The notes below the pieces were generated by a model. The model was not told the DNA's origin. It saw only the letters and a list, made by a program, of their open reading frames with translations, and made no database searches. Of a stretch of DNA of 50,406 bases, positions 25,897 to 34,019 are shown one piece after another (positions within the stretch are counted from its first letter, which is position 1; each line of letters begins with the position of its first letter). The position numbers and the translations under genes are program-made. Source of the DNA: Tepidisphaeraceae bacterium (GTDB lineage Bacteria > Planctomycetota > Phycisphaerae > Tepidisphaerales > Tepidisphaeraceae); the NCBI GenBank assembly GCA_035998445.1, contig DASYHQ010000064.1, forward strand, positions 1 to 50,406. The letters run 5' to 3'.

Positions 25897-27591
25897 TTAT
25901 CGCCGCCAGCGTTTCGGCAGGAACTGCTTCATCACGTCCACCCCCAGCACGAAGCACGCCCCGAAGTAGACCGCGGCGCCGACGCTCATCAGCAGCAGCA
26001 ACTGGGTCGCCCAGGTGAGGCGCGTTTCATCAGTCGGGTAGATCGGCGACAGCTTGATCGCGTAGCAGGCCAGCCCCATCAGCAAGGTCGCCAGCAGCAT
26101 CTTCATCACCGGCACCGCCAACGACCGTAACCCCAGCCCGCCGAGCCGGCGGTCGAGCAGCCAGAGCATGATGGCGGCCTGGATCGCGAAGCTGACCAGC
26201 GTGCCGACCGCCATGGCGCTTTCGCCCAAAGGCGTCCAGAGCAGCGGGATCTCGATCACCAGGTTCAGCAAGATGTTGACGACCGACATCACCAACGGTG
26301 TGACCGTGTCGTGGATCGCGTAGTACGCCCGGTTGACGATCTGCAGCAACGAGAACGCCCAGATCGCCCCGGCATACCAGCGCGTAGATTGCGCGATCAG
26401 AAGCGCATCATGCTCGCTGATCTGCCCGTGTTGAAACAGCAGCCGTGCGGTGGGCTCGGCGACGAGGATCAGGCCAAGGCTGGCGGGCAGGCCTTCCCAG
26501 ATCGTGGCTTCCACCCCTTGCCGCAACGTGCCGCGGAAGGCGTCGCGGTCCTTATCGAGGGCGTCGGCGCTCAGGCCGGGGAAGATCGCGGTCGCCAGCG
26601 CGATCGCGAAGACGCCGAGCGGAAACTGGTAGAGGAACTGCGCCAGCTCTAAACGCCGCGGTGCGCCTAATTCGAGCGGCAGGCGGATCGATTGGCCGAG
26701 GATCGTCACATGCGTGACGAGCTGATGCGCCTCGTCGAGCGTCTGCATGAGGAAGTACGAGATGCCGCGATCGAGCAGCACCGACAGCTGCAGCACACCG
26801 GCTCCCATCGCCACCGGCACCGATAGCAATAGCATCTTGCGCACCAGTGGCGTGCGGATCTTGGCGCGCAGATCAAACGTGAACCCGGCGGCCTTCAGTC
26901 CCGGCAGCAGTACCGCCACCTGCAGCACGCCAGCCACCAGCACGAAGCCCGAGAGCCAATAGGCCAGGATCGCCTGCAGGCGGATCGTCTCCAGGGTATC
27001 GTCGGCGGCCTTCAGGTGCAGGACCTTGGCGCCGATGAACAGCACGCCGATATGGCAAAGATTCAGGATGATCGGCGCCGCCGCGGGCGCGCCGAACCGG
27101 CGGTGGACCTGCAGGATGCCCGCAAGGAACGCGCCGCCGCAGATCAGCAGCACGTAGGGCAGCATGATCGCGACGAAGTGCAGCGTCATCACGCGGTCGG
27201 GCAGCAGGTCGTCGTTGAACCGCAGGATGCCGAAGATGACGAGTTCACCGACGATCGTGATCGCCAGCAGGATGACCGCCAGCAAGTTCACACTGGCGGC
27301 CGCGAAGGCGTTGGCGTTTTCCTTAGTGTCGTGCTTGTTCGCCTGCGCGTACAGCGGGATGAACGCCGCCGACAGCGCCCCTTCACCGAACAGCTTTCGG
27401 AACAGGTTCGGAATGGTGAATGCGACGGAAAACGCCGTGGCGACGAGCCCGGTGCCCAGGTAATGCCCGCTGACCATTTCGCGCGCCAGCCCGACGAACC
27501 GGCTGACGAGCGTGAGCCCGCCGACGATCTTCGCGTACGCAAGGAACGAGCGGGCCGGCGGGGGTTGGGTGGGGGGTGCGGTTGGGGCCAT
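25897..27591 (-). CDS. murJ: Lipid II flippase MurJ (MviN family)
   Basis: Integral membrane protein of 564 aa with about 14 helices, moving lipid-linked peptidoglycan precursors across the inner membrane. N-terminal GLTLVSRFVGLAREMVSGHY and AFTIPNLFRKLFGEGALSAA are highly typical of MurJ, including the conserved Arg and the cavity-facing polar residues. Two hydrophobic repeats follow. The C-terminus FLPKRWRR is basic. Start ATG 27591 (MAPTAPPTQP). MurJ points to a cell wall, which Phycisphaerae have. Single gene. The 40 bases upstream are followed by a family A hairpin. Confidence 0.93.
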   Translation of the reverse strand: MAPTAPPTQPPPARSFLAYAKIVGGLTLVSRFVGLAREMVSGHYLGTGLVATAFSVAFTIPNLFRKLFGEGALSAAFIPLYAQANKHDTKENANAFAAASVNLLAVILLAITIVGELVIFGILRFNDDLLPDRVMTLHFVAIMLPYVLLICGGAFLAGILQVHRRFGAPAAAPIILNLCHIGVLFIGAKVLHLKAADDTLETIRLQAILAYWLSGFVLVAGVLQVAVLLPGLKAAGFTFDLRAKIRTPLVRKMLLLSVPVAMGAGVLQLSVLLDRGISYFLMQTLDEAHQLVTHVTILGQSIRLPLELGAPRRLELAQFLYQFPLGVFAIALATAIFPGLSADALDKDRDAFRGTLRQGVEATIWEGLPASLGLILVAEPTARLLFQHGQISEHDALLIAQSTRWYAGAIWAFSLLQIVNRAYYAIHDTVTPLVMSVVNILLNLVIEIPLLWTPLGESAMAVGTLVSFAIQAAIMLWLLDRRLGGLGLRSLAVPVMKMLLATLLMGLACYAIKLSPIYPTDETRLTWATQLLLLMSVGAAVYFGACFVLGVDVMKQFLPKRWRR

Positions 27592-27630
27592 CCGTGGCTT
27601 GCAAGTAGTAGCAATCTACGCGTCGTCGAT

Positions 27631-28234
27631 TTCTTCTGTAGGACAGGCATTCCTGCCTGTCTCTCCCCCCGTCTTCCTCTCCCCCCGTCTTCCTCTCCCC
27701 CCGTATTCGCCTCACACCTTCCGATCCAGAATAAACAACTCGGGATACATCCAAGGATCGTCCACGAGCCCCTTCGTCATCGCGTTGTGCAATACGTACT
27801 GCAACTTCTCTTCGAACTCTCGCCGGTCGCGAATAACGCGATCGAACGTCTCGTCCTGCCACACCTGACCGGCTTGCTTTCGATGTTCGTTGACGAGCTT
27901 GGCCGAGACGCCCTTCGTGCCCTTGCCGATGTCCGACAGACTGTAGTCGTTCATCGGCCGTACGAGCATGTGAACGTGATCGGGCATGACGACGGCAGCA
28001 AATAGCCGGTAGAAGCGACCGTGGCCACGCAGAACGTGGTCGTAAACGAGGTGTCGTTCCCTGGCGGATAGACGGCCACCAGCCAAGCGGAAGGTGAGGA
28101 AGTAAGTGACGTCTCCGATGTCATAATGTGGGAGGTGGCGGCGGTGAACCGTTCCCTTTCCTGGGGGAAGAGAAGGCAATGCGGGGGGAGAGGCGGGGGG
28201 AGAGACAGGCAGGAATGCCTGTCCTACAGAAGAG
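27631..28234. mobile_element. RAYT module flanked by inverted family A REPs
   Basis: A module of about 600 bp. At 27632-27670 and 28195-28233 are near-perfect inverted copies: GTAG then the hairpin GACAGGCA-TTCC-TGCCTGTC (27642-27661) with a C-rich tract, and the mirror image at 28204-28223 ending CTAC. Between them lies a REP-associated tyrosine transposase frame (27712 to about 28179). Between hairpin and gene end are three CCCCCCGTCTTCCT-type units (27666-27705). This arrangement is a RAYT with its own REPs, sometimes called a REPtron. It lies at the 3' end of thiE. Confidence 0.82.
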
Positions 28235-29277
28235 GGGGATAAACGGCGCGTCATGTCACGCGCCGCAGCCCTCACGTCGTCGGCGCCCACCACCGCGGCG
28301 GTAACGGCGACCGCCTTTACGCCCGTCGCCAGAACTTCGTCGACGTTCTCCAGCGTAATCCCCGCGATCGCGATGGCGAAGATTTGGATCTCCGCGGCGA
28401 CGGCGCGGGCGAAGTCCAGGCCGGGCAGGAAGTCGCGGGGCTTCGTGCTGCTGGGGAAAACGGGGCCCACGCCGATGTAGTCCGCCCCGGCTTCTTCCGC
28501 GGCGCGGGCCTGCTCGATCGTGTGCGTGCTCACGCCGACAATCTTGCCGCGGCCCAGCAGTTGACGCACCGCGGCGATGGGCAGGTCGCCTTGGCCGACG
28601 TGGACGCCGTCGGCATCAGATAGGGCGGCAATGTCCGGGCGGTCGTTGATGATGCTGATCACGCCGTGCTCGCGGCACAGTGCCACGAAGTCCTTTGCCC
28701 GGCGGAGCAGTTCGCCCGATTCCATGTCTTTCTCGCGCAACTGCAGGCAATCGGCACCCCCCTCGATGGCTTGGCGGGCGGCGTCCAGCCAGTGGGTCTT
28801 GCACTGCGATTCGGTGATCAGCACGTACAGCCTCACCTCTGCGAAACCGCAGGCGGCGGGGCGAAGGGTCTCGGCAATCCGTTGCTCGATCGCGTAGAAG
28901 CGGTAACGGATTTGCTCGACTTGCTGGGACACATCCGCATCGATCGTCTTCAGGTATTCCTCGATCGCGCGCAGCGCTTCACCCATGCGTTTCCCCGCGG
29001 CCGTCACCACGTGGGCCAGGTCGTCGCGCCTTGCTTCTGCGGGCGTGCCGATCATCGTGCCGACGTCGCCGGGCGTATCGCGATGGGCGATGGCGGCGGC
29101 GACGTGGGGCGCAGTGGCGGCCGTTAAATCGTGCCGCAGGGTCTTCAGCGATTCGCTCAGGCCGGCGTCATCGCGAATGAAGCGGGCGTAGTCCTCCAGC
29201 ACCCGCAGCGCCTCGCGGGCGCGGTTGAAGTTGGCGTCGAGCAAACGCAATACGGAACTGTTGATGAATTGACCCAC
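27712..29277 (-). CDS. thiE: ThiDN-ThiE thiamine phosphate synthase whose frame continues into a RAYT
   Basis: Joined frame of 521 aa. Residues 1-145 are the ThiDN-like helical domain (LDANFNRAREALRVLEDYAR). The ThiE barrel follows with LQLREKDMESGELL, INDRPDIAALSDADGVHVGQ and GADYIGVGPVFPS, which condenses HMP-PP and THZ-P to thiamine phosphate. From ~343 the frame crosses a family A repeat (SVGQAFLPVSPP) and enters a REP-associated tyrosine transposase: VVMPDHVHMLV holds the HUH metal site and LQYVLHNAMTKGL the likely nucleophilic Tyr. The transposase could have its own start, a TTG at 28179, giving 155 aa. I choose GTG 29277 for ThiE, since the frame upstream lies in a repeat. Whether a fusion protein is made is unclear; the stop of thiE is probably lost. 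Confidence 0.8.
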   Translation of the reverse strand: MGQFINSSVLRLLDANFNRAREALRVLEDYARFIRDDAGLSESLKTLRHDLTAATAPHVAAAIAHRDTPGDVGTMIGTPAEARRDDLAHVVTAAGKRMGEALRAIEEYLKTIDADVSQQVEQIRYRFYAIEQRIAETLRPAACGFAEVRLYVLITESQCKTHWLDAARQAIEGGADCLQLREKDMESGELLRRAKDFVALCREHGVISIINDRPDIAALSDADGVHVGQGDLPIAAVRQLLGRGKIVGVSTHTIEQARAAEEAGADYIGVGPVFPSSTKPRDFLPGLDFARAVAAEIQIFAIAIAGITLENVDEVLATGVKAVAVTAAVVGADDVRAAARDMTRRLSPSSVGQAFLPVSPPASPPALPSLPPGKGTVHRRHLPHYDIGDVTYFLTFRLAGGRLSARERHLVYDHVLRGHGRFYRLFAAVVMPDHVHMLVRPMNDYSLSDIGKGTKGVSAKLVNEHRKQAGQVWQDETFDRVIRDRREFEEKLQYVLHNAMTKGLVDDPWMYPELFILDRKV

Positions 29278-29305
29278 AGCCCGCCGATTATAGGGCCAGA
29301 GGAAG

Positions 29306-29402
29306 GGATTGCCGATTTGCGATTTGCGATTGCCGATTGAAAGACAAGTGTGAGTAGGCCGCACCTCCAATCGCTAATCGGCAATCGCAAATCGCAAATT
29401 TT
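29306..29402. repeat. Family K inverted repeat
   Basis: GATTGCCGATTTGCGATTTG at the left and its complement, CAATCGCTAATCGGCAATCG followed by CAAATCGC, at the right. This short hairpin separates thiE from the divergent small gene at 29413. Confidence 0.8.
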
Positions 29403-29412
29403 GGATTTCCCC

Positions 29413-29523
29413 ATGCTCACTTTCGCCTTCATCCTGTTCGTCGTCATTACCGCAGGGTCGTTCGCTGCCAGCCTGATGCCGAGCGATTTCGCCACCTTTC
29501 ACCGATACGAGGCCGACGAATGA
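29413..29523 (+). CDS. Small hypothetical protein with one hydrophobic segment
   Basis: Reading frame of 36 aa, MLTFAFILFVVITAGSFAAS then LMPSDFATFHRYEADE. The first 20 residues form one membrane helix. It is too short for family assignment. The stop overlaps an ATG (29520) in another frame leading towards the methyltransferase gene. It may be real because the hydrophobic profile is clean, but there is no further evidence. Confidence 0.4.
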   Translation: MLTFAFILFVVITAGSFAASLMPSDFATFHRYEADE

Positions 29524-29639
29524 ATTCACGCAAACTCGCGTTCGAACTGGGGTTAAAGTCCATTAAGGGTCGGGCGGCGGTGTCGCGGGCGGCGGGTCCT
29601 GTTTGCGCCATCCGGCCCAGCCTCTACAATGGGGCCGGT

Positions 29640-30611
29640 ATGCCCGACGTAAACCAGATCATCCAAGGCGACAGCATCAAGATCCTCAACGACGGGCCGG
29701 AGGGCTGGGTCGATCTGGTCTTCGCCGACCCGCCGTTCAACATCGGCTACCTGTATCACGGGTACGACGACAAGAAGGACGTCGACGAGTACCTGAACTT
29801 CAGCCGTCAGTGGATGCAAGCGGTCTACCGCGCGCTCAAGCCCACGGGCAGCTTCTACCTGGCCATTGGCGACGAGTTCGCCGCCGACCTTTGCGTGATC
29901 GCCCGTCGCGAGATCGGCTTCAACATGCGCAACTGGATCGTGTGGCACTACACGTTCGGCCAGCAGACGAAGAAGAAGTTCGCCAAGAGCCACACGCACA
30001 TTTTGTACTTCAGCAAGACCGCGCCCGACGCCGGCCTGTCGAACATCACCTTCAACGCCGACGCCGTCCGCGTCGCCAGCGCGCGCCAGACGACGTACGC
30101 CGACCACCGCGCCAACCCCAAGGGCAAGCTGCCCGACGACGTCTGGTATTTGCGCCCGCAGGAAACGCCTGAGCCGTACTTCAACGCCGATAGCGACACG
30201 TGGAACGTCAGCCGCGTCTGCGGCACGTTCAAGGAGCGCGAGGGCTGGCACGGCTGTCAGATGCCCATCGGGGTGCTGAACCGCGTCATCCTCGCCAGCA
30301 GCAACCCCGGCGACGTCGTCCTCGACCCGTTCAACGGCAGCGGCACGACCGTGGTCAGCGCCGCCATGCTCGGCCGCAAGTACGTCGGCATCGACCAGAG
30401 CGAGGAGTACGTCAACTACGCCCGCAAGCGCCTCGAGCACGTGCTGGAGGCCGCCAAGACCGGTGACCCCAAGGCCGCCGGCGACGCCGCCGCCCCAATC
30501 GCGCTTTCGACGGCGACGAACCCGAAGCGCAGCAGCAAGGTGATGACCAAGACCGACGCCTTCGGCCGCCCCCGCGTCGCCCGCCGCCGCGCCGCGGCGA
30601 AGACGGCGTAA
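29640..30611 (+). CDS. Orphan DNA methyltransferase, N4/N6 beta class
   Basis: DNA modification enzyme of 323 aa. Motif IV (DLVFADPPFNIGY, DPPF at 30-33) precedes motif I (DPFNGSGTT, from residue 229), an order typical of beta-class adenine/cytosine-N4 methyltransferases such as M.HinfI/CcrM. SAM binding is via GRKYVGIDQSEEYVNYARK. The C-terminal ~45 residues are basic and Ala/Lys-rich. No restriction endonuclease gene lies beside it, so it is an orphan, perhaps a regulator. Start ATG 29640 (MPDVNQIIQGDSIKIL); a longer frame from 29520 gives 40 residues without family features. A terminator-like hairpin follows at 30643-30677. Confidence 0.88.
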   Translation: MPDVNQIIQGDSIKILNDGPEGWVDLVFADPPFNIGYLYHGYDDKKDVDEYLNFSRQWMQAVYRALKPTGSFYLAIGDEFAADLCVIARREIGFNMRNWIVWHYTFGQQTKKKFAKSHTHILYFSKTAPDAGLSNITFNADAVRVASARQTTYADHRANPKGKLPDDVWYLRPQETPEPYFNADSDTWNVSRVCGTFKEREGWHGCQMPIGVLNRVILASSNPGDVVLDPFNGSGTTVVSAAMLGRKYVGIDQSEEYVNYARKRLEHVLEAAKTGDPKAAGDAAAPIALSTATNPKRSSKVMTKTDAFGRPRVARRRAAAKTA

Positions 30612-30642
30612 GGGCCAGTTAGCATTTCAATCGCATTGCGCA

Positions 30643-30677
30643 AGAGACGGGCCATGGGGTCCGTCTCTTTCGTTTTA
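30643..30677 (+). terminator. Rho-independent terminator candidate
   Basis: AAGAGACGG (30643-30651) pairs with CCGTCTCTT (30662-30670) across a 10-nt loop and is followed by TCGTTTT. It ends the methyltransferase transcript; the mazG-like gene on the opposite strand also ends close by. Confidence 0.65.
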
Positions 30678-30694
30678 CAGAGGCGTTCCCTGGG

Positions 30695-30982
30695 TCACTT
30701 CGGCGTCGTCTTGGAACCTTCGCTGAGGTATTTCCGCCGGATGACGGTTTCCATGTCGACGTCGTTGATGTTCGCGAGCGTGCAGAGCCAGGCGAAGACG
30801 TCGGCGAATTCCTCTTCGAGGTTGGCGCGGTTGTCGCCGCGGGCCAGGGCGCGGGCGAGCTCACCGATTTCTTCGGAGAACCACAGCCACGTTCCCGCGG
30901 TGCCGCGTGCGCGGTCGGCGGTGGAGTAGAGCTTGTCGATGTGCTGCTGGAACTCGGCGATGGTGAGGGGGGATGGGGTCAT
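30695..30982 (-). CDS. MazG-like nucleotide pyrophosphohydrolase
   Basis: Small protein of 95 aa, matching the all-alpha MazG family that hydrolyses nucleoside triphosphates to monophosphate and pyrophosphate. Key features are WLWFSEEIGELARAL (EExxE metal-binding) and LEEEFADVFAWLCTLAN (ExxD). Family members of this length act as dimers or tetramers, for example on dCTP or damaged nucleotides. Start ATG 30982 (MTPSPLTIAEFQQHIDKLY). Not linked with a toxin in this window. Confidence 0.87.
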   Translation of the reverse strand: MTPSPLTIAEFQQHIDKLYSTADRARGTAGTWLWFSEEIGELARALARGDNRANLEEEFADVFAWLCTLANINDVDMETVIRRKYLSEGSKTTPK

Positions 30983-31047
30983 ATTCGGTTTCCGTCTCCC
31001 GGCGCGAGGGAGCTAGGGTGATTGAGTACCGACACTAGGCGCACACT

Positions 31048-31150
31048 TGTCACCCCGATGGGAGCCTTGGCGACCTGAGGGATCTTCCAAGGCGGGCGTC
31101 GTGAGACACATGAGATCCCTCAGGTCGCTACCGCTCCCTTCGGGATGACA
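31048..31150. repeat. Family C inverted repeat
   Basis: Left arm TTGTCACCCCGATGGGAGCC then TTGGCGACCTGAGGGATC, right arm GATCCCTCAGGTCGCTACCG then CTCCCTTCGGGATGACA. Each arm carries an inner stem TCCC...GGGA. Also at 18299-18401, 36499-36602, 42481-42586 (inside a family E element) and 45692-45795. Confidence 0.85.
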
Positions 31151-31208
31151 TTCTGCGCGATGGCCGCATTCAACCTGCGAAGCGTGTTCATCGTCGCAAT
31201 CCGACGCG

Positions 31209-33767
31209 TCACTCCTGCTCCGGCTTCTCCGCCGGCGATAACCGTTCCATTGCGGCGATCGAGCGGTTCTGGCGTTCCACCGTCTTTTCGTCGCCGGCCT
31301 TCTCGGCGATCTCCCGCAGCAGCTTGTGCGCGTCGAGGTCGTACGGGTTCACGTAGACGCTTTCCAACGCGAACTTTTGGGCCTCCGGCAGCTTGTCGGT
31401 ATCGCGGTATATGCGGGCGATACGTTTGGCGTAGCGGTTGTCCTTCAGTTCCACCTGGTGCAGCGCCAGGAAGTGCTCGACCGCCTTCTCGGGTTGGTTC
31501 ACGGCCTTGCTGACAAATAAACCCGCCAACCGTTGGTGCGGCAGGGCGTCCATCGGGCGCAGCGCCGCGATCTCTTCCCACACCGGCACGGCGGCGGCGT
31601 ACTGCTTGGCCTTGATCAGCGCTTCACCCTCGGCCCGCAAAACGTCGACCTTGGCCGACGTCTTCTCGTCGTAGCCCCATGTGCTGGTCTGCTGCTGCGC
31701 CCAGCTGCGGAAGTCTTCGAAGAACTGCGACATGCTGCGGCCGGTGAGGCGCGGGAAGACGTCTTCCTGCCGCTCGGCGTTGCGGAAGGCCTCGAGCATC
31801 TTCAGGATCGTGTCGTGGCCGTACTTCTCTTGAATGTACTGACACACCCAGAACGACTGCGCGTACGCCTGCTGGCGGTCGCTGGGCTTCTTCGGGCGCA
31901 CGAAGCCCCACGTCAGCTCGTCCATGCGGAACAGCGTGTCGTTCTGCACGGCGGCGTAGAGCATGGGCACCCATTCCCAGCGCAGCGGCACGTTCTCTTC
32001 CAGCACCGCCAGGCCCTCGGTCATCCAATGCTGAATGCGGTTGTCGGTCGCGGCCAAGGTCACCGTGTGCGTGAACTCGTGCCGTAGCACGCCCGCCCAG
32101 TTGAACGGGCCCATCGTCTTCTCACCCTTGCGCGGCGAGACCATCGCGATCACCCGCCCAGTGCTAGCGCCCACCGTGCCAATCCACGGCGAGCCCGTCG
32201 TGCGCACCGAGAAGCCGTCGTGCGTCGGGAAGACCTCGATGATCGTCTTGTCCTTCGGCTCGTGCTGGAAGTTGCCGGTGACTTCCTTGTAGATGCTTTC
32301 GAGATAATCGCCGAAGTACTCGGGGATGATCGGGTCGGCCTTGGCATCGTACATGATGATGAAGTGCGGCGTCTCCTTGACCGCGTAGCCTTCCATCTCA
32401 TCGAGCAGGCGCAGGTAGTTCGTCGTGCGCGCGTTGAACGGGTCGAGCGCGCGCGCGCCTTCCAGCACCCGGCGGGCGTCGTCCTCATCGCCGCTCTGCG
32501 TGTACAACAGGCCGAGGCCGTTGCGCGGATCGGTCCAGTTCGGCGCACGCTCGATCGCGATCTCGTACATCGCGGCGGCCCGCGGGTACTGACGCATGGC
32601 GCCAAGCTGGTCGGCCACCTCGAGATAGGCGGTGGCGTTGTCGGGATCGATTTGCTCGACCTCCTTCAACGTCGTTGTCATCTGGGCCTCTTCCAGGCGC
32701 AACGCGTACGTCGCGGCGAGCAGCCCCATCGCTTCCAAGTTCCGCGGCTTGGCGGCCAGCACCCGGCGAATGGGCACTTCGGCTTCCTTCGGGCGACGCT
32801 GCTGCAGCAGGTTGCGTGATTCAAGCAGGTCGGCGGTGGCGGAGGCGTCGTTTACGTCGCGCAGGCGCAGGATCATGGCGTCGGCGGCGTCGAAGTTGAA
32901 GACGCTGACGGCCAGGCGGCCCATCAGGTTCAGCGAGGCGGGGTCGTTGGGGTTGGCCTCCATCGCCGTCTGCAGCAGTTGCTGGGCCTCGCCGTCCTCG
33001 TCATGGCTCATCGCGTACGCCGCCGCCGCGACGCGCGCGGGTGTGTAGGTGCGGTCGATGACGTCGTAGGCGCGCGTGAACATGTCGTAGATCTGCCCGT
33101 GCAGGCCGACGTTGTCGCGGTAGGCCCCGCTGAGCGCCGCCCAGCGGTCGATCGCGCTCGTGATGACGGTCAGTTCCTCGGCGTCCTCGAACGCATCCGG
33201 ATTGCCGGCGAACTTGTTCAGATAGTCCTGTGGCGGCTGGGTGAACCAGGCGTACGACCTCAACGCCGCGTCAAGGTCACCGATGGCCTCGTGCGCGTTG
33301 CCCAGCACGGCGTGCAGCCGTGGGGCGGTGGGATGTTTGGCGATTGCCGCAGTTGCGATCTCGACGGCGTCGCGCGGCTGGCCGAGATCGATCAGGATCA
33401 TCGCGCGCAGCGCGATCGCGGCCGGCGGTGAATCGTTGCCGATGGCATCCAGCGACGCCAGCGCTTCGGCGTGTCTTCCCAGTGCCGACAGCGCCTTGGC
33501 CCGCACGGTCGCCATCGTGGCGGGTTCCACATCGCCCGCGCCGCGCAACGTGACCAGCACACGCCGGTACTGCCCGGCCGCCAGCTGCGCCTTGGCCTTG
33601 TCGAGCGCATCGTAGTACTCGCGATACTCCGGCTCGGCGGCGGCCTCGGGCATCAGGGGCTCGACCCACTTGTACGGCAGCGTCTGGCGACTGATCGGGT
33701 CGGCCGCGAACGCGGACGACGGCAACGCAGTGACGGCGGCGATGAGCAACGCGATTCTTCGATCCAT
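31209..33767 (-). CDS. Secreted TPR protein with MA-type metallopeptidase motif
   Basis: Predicted exported protein of 852 aa. An N-terminal signal peptide (RIALLIAAVTALPSSAFAAD, residues 4-22) leads into ~12 helical TPR-like repeats (residues 60-480). Then comes a peptidase-MA-like domain with the zinc motif HEFTH (about residue 562), followed by MTEGLAVLEE and further TPRs to the end. The HExxH/E arrangement fits gluzincin-type metallopeptidases; DUF1570-like proteins of planctomycetes look similar. The target substrate is unknown; TPRs may hold a protein partner. ATG 33767 has AGGTGA 6 nt upstream; a GTG at 33776 is less likely. Confidence 0.84.
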   Translation of the reverse strand: MDRRIALLIAAVTALPSSAFAADPISRQTLPYKWVEPLMPEAAAEPEYREYYDALDKAKAQLAAGQYRRVLVTLRGAGDVEPATMATVRAKALSALGRHAEALASLDAIGNDSPPAAIALRAMILIDLGQPRDAVEIATAAIAKHPTAPRLHAVLGNAHEAIGDLDAALRSYAWFTQPPQDYLNKFAGNPDAFEDAEELTVITSAIDRWAALSGAYRDNVGLHGQIYDMFTRAYDVIDRTYTPARVAAAAYAMSHDEDGEAQQLLQTAMEANPNDPASLNLMGRLAVSVFNFDAADAMILRLRDVNDASATADLLESRNLLQQRRPKEAEVPIRRVLAAKPRNLEAMGLLAATYALRLEEAQMTTTLKEVEQIDPDNATAYLEVADQLGAMRQYPRAAAMYEIAIERAPNWTDPRNGLGLLYTQSGDEDDARRVLEGARALDPFNARTTNYLRLLDEMEGYAVKETPHFIIMYDAKADPIIPEYFGDYLESIYKEVTGNFQHEPKDKTIIEVFPTHDGFSVRTTGSPWIGTVGASTGRVIAMVSPRKGEKTMGPFNWAGVLRHEFTHTVTLAATDNRIQHWMTEGLAVLEENVPLRWEWVPMLYAAVQNDTLFRMDELTWGFVRPKKPSDRQQAYAQSFWVCQYIQEKYGHDTILKMLEAFRNAERQEDVFPRLTGRSMSQFFEDFRSWAQQQTSTWGYDEKTSAKVDVLRAEGEALIKAKQYAAAVPVWEEIAALRPMDALPHQRLAGLFVSKAVNQPEKAVEHFLALHQVELKDNRYAKRIARIYRDTDKLPEAQKFALESVYVNPYDLDAHKLLREIAEKAGDEKTVERQNRSIAAMERLSPAEKPEQE

Positions 33768-33891
33768 GCGGGTCACCTGTACGAGCGAGACAAAACCGGC
33801 CGGGCGAACACGCCGGGATTATAAGCCGCTTAAACCACCGCGGCGAACTGGGCCGTTTGAAGAGTTAATCGCGATATTGGGGAAGAGGGGG

Positions 33892-33935
33892 AATTGAACC
33901 ACAGAGAACACAGAGAGCACAGAGGCAGACACGGA
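33892..33935. repeat. Half copy of a CACAGAG-type repeat
   Basis: A run of CACAGAG and related units, TTGAACCACAGAGAACACAG then AGAGCACAGAGG. Related to the family J arms (GAACCGCCAAGGACGCC). No opposed arm in this gap. Confidence 0.5.
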
Positions 33936-34019
33936 GAGTTTGCGGTCCCTACTATTGGGATTTGGTTCTTGGCGCATTGTTTGGCATTGGGGCTTGGGAT
34001 TTCGCGTAAGCGATGCTGG

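Noticed and set aside
27666-27705. Short tandem repeat CCCCCCGTCTTCCTCTC as a separate satellite
   Set aside because: Only three units; it is the C-rich flank of the family A hairpin seen in variable length elsewhere.
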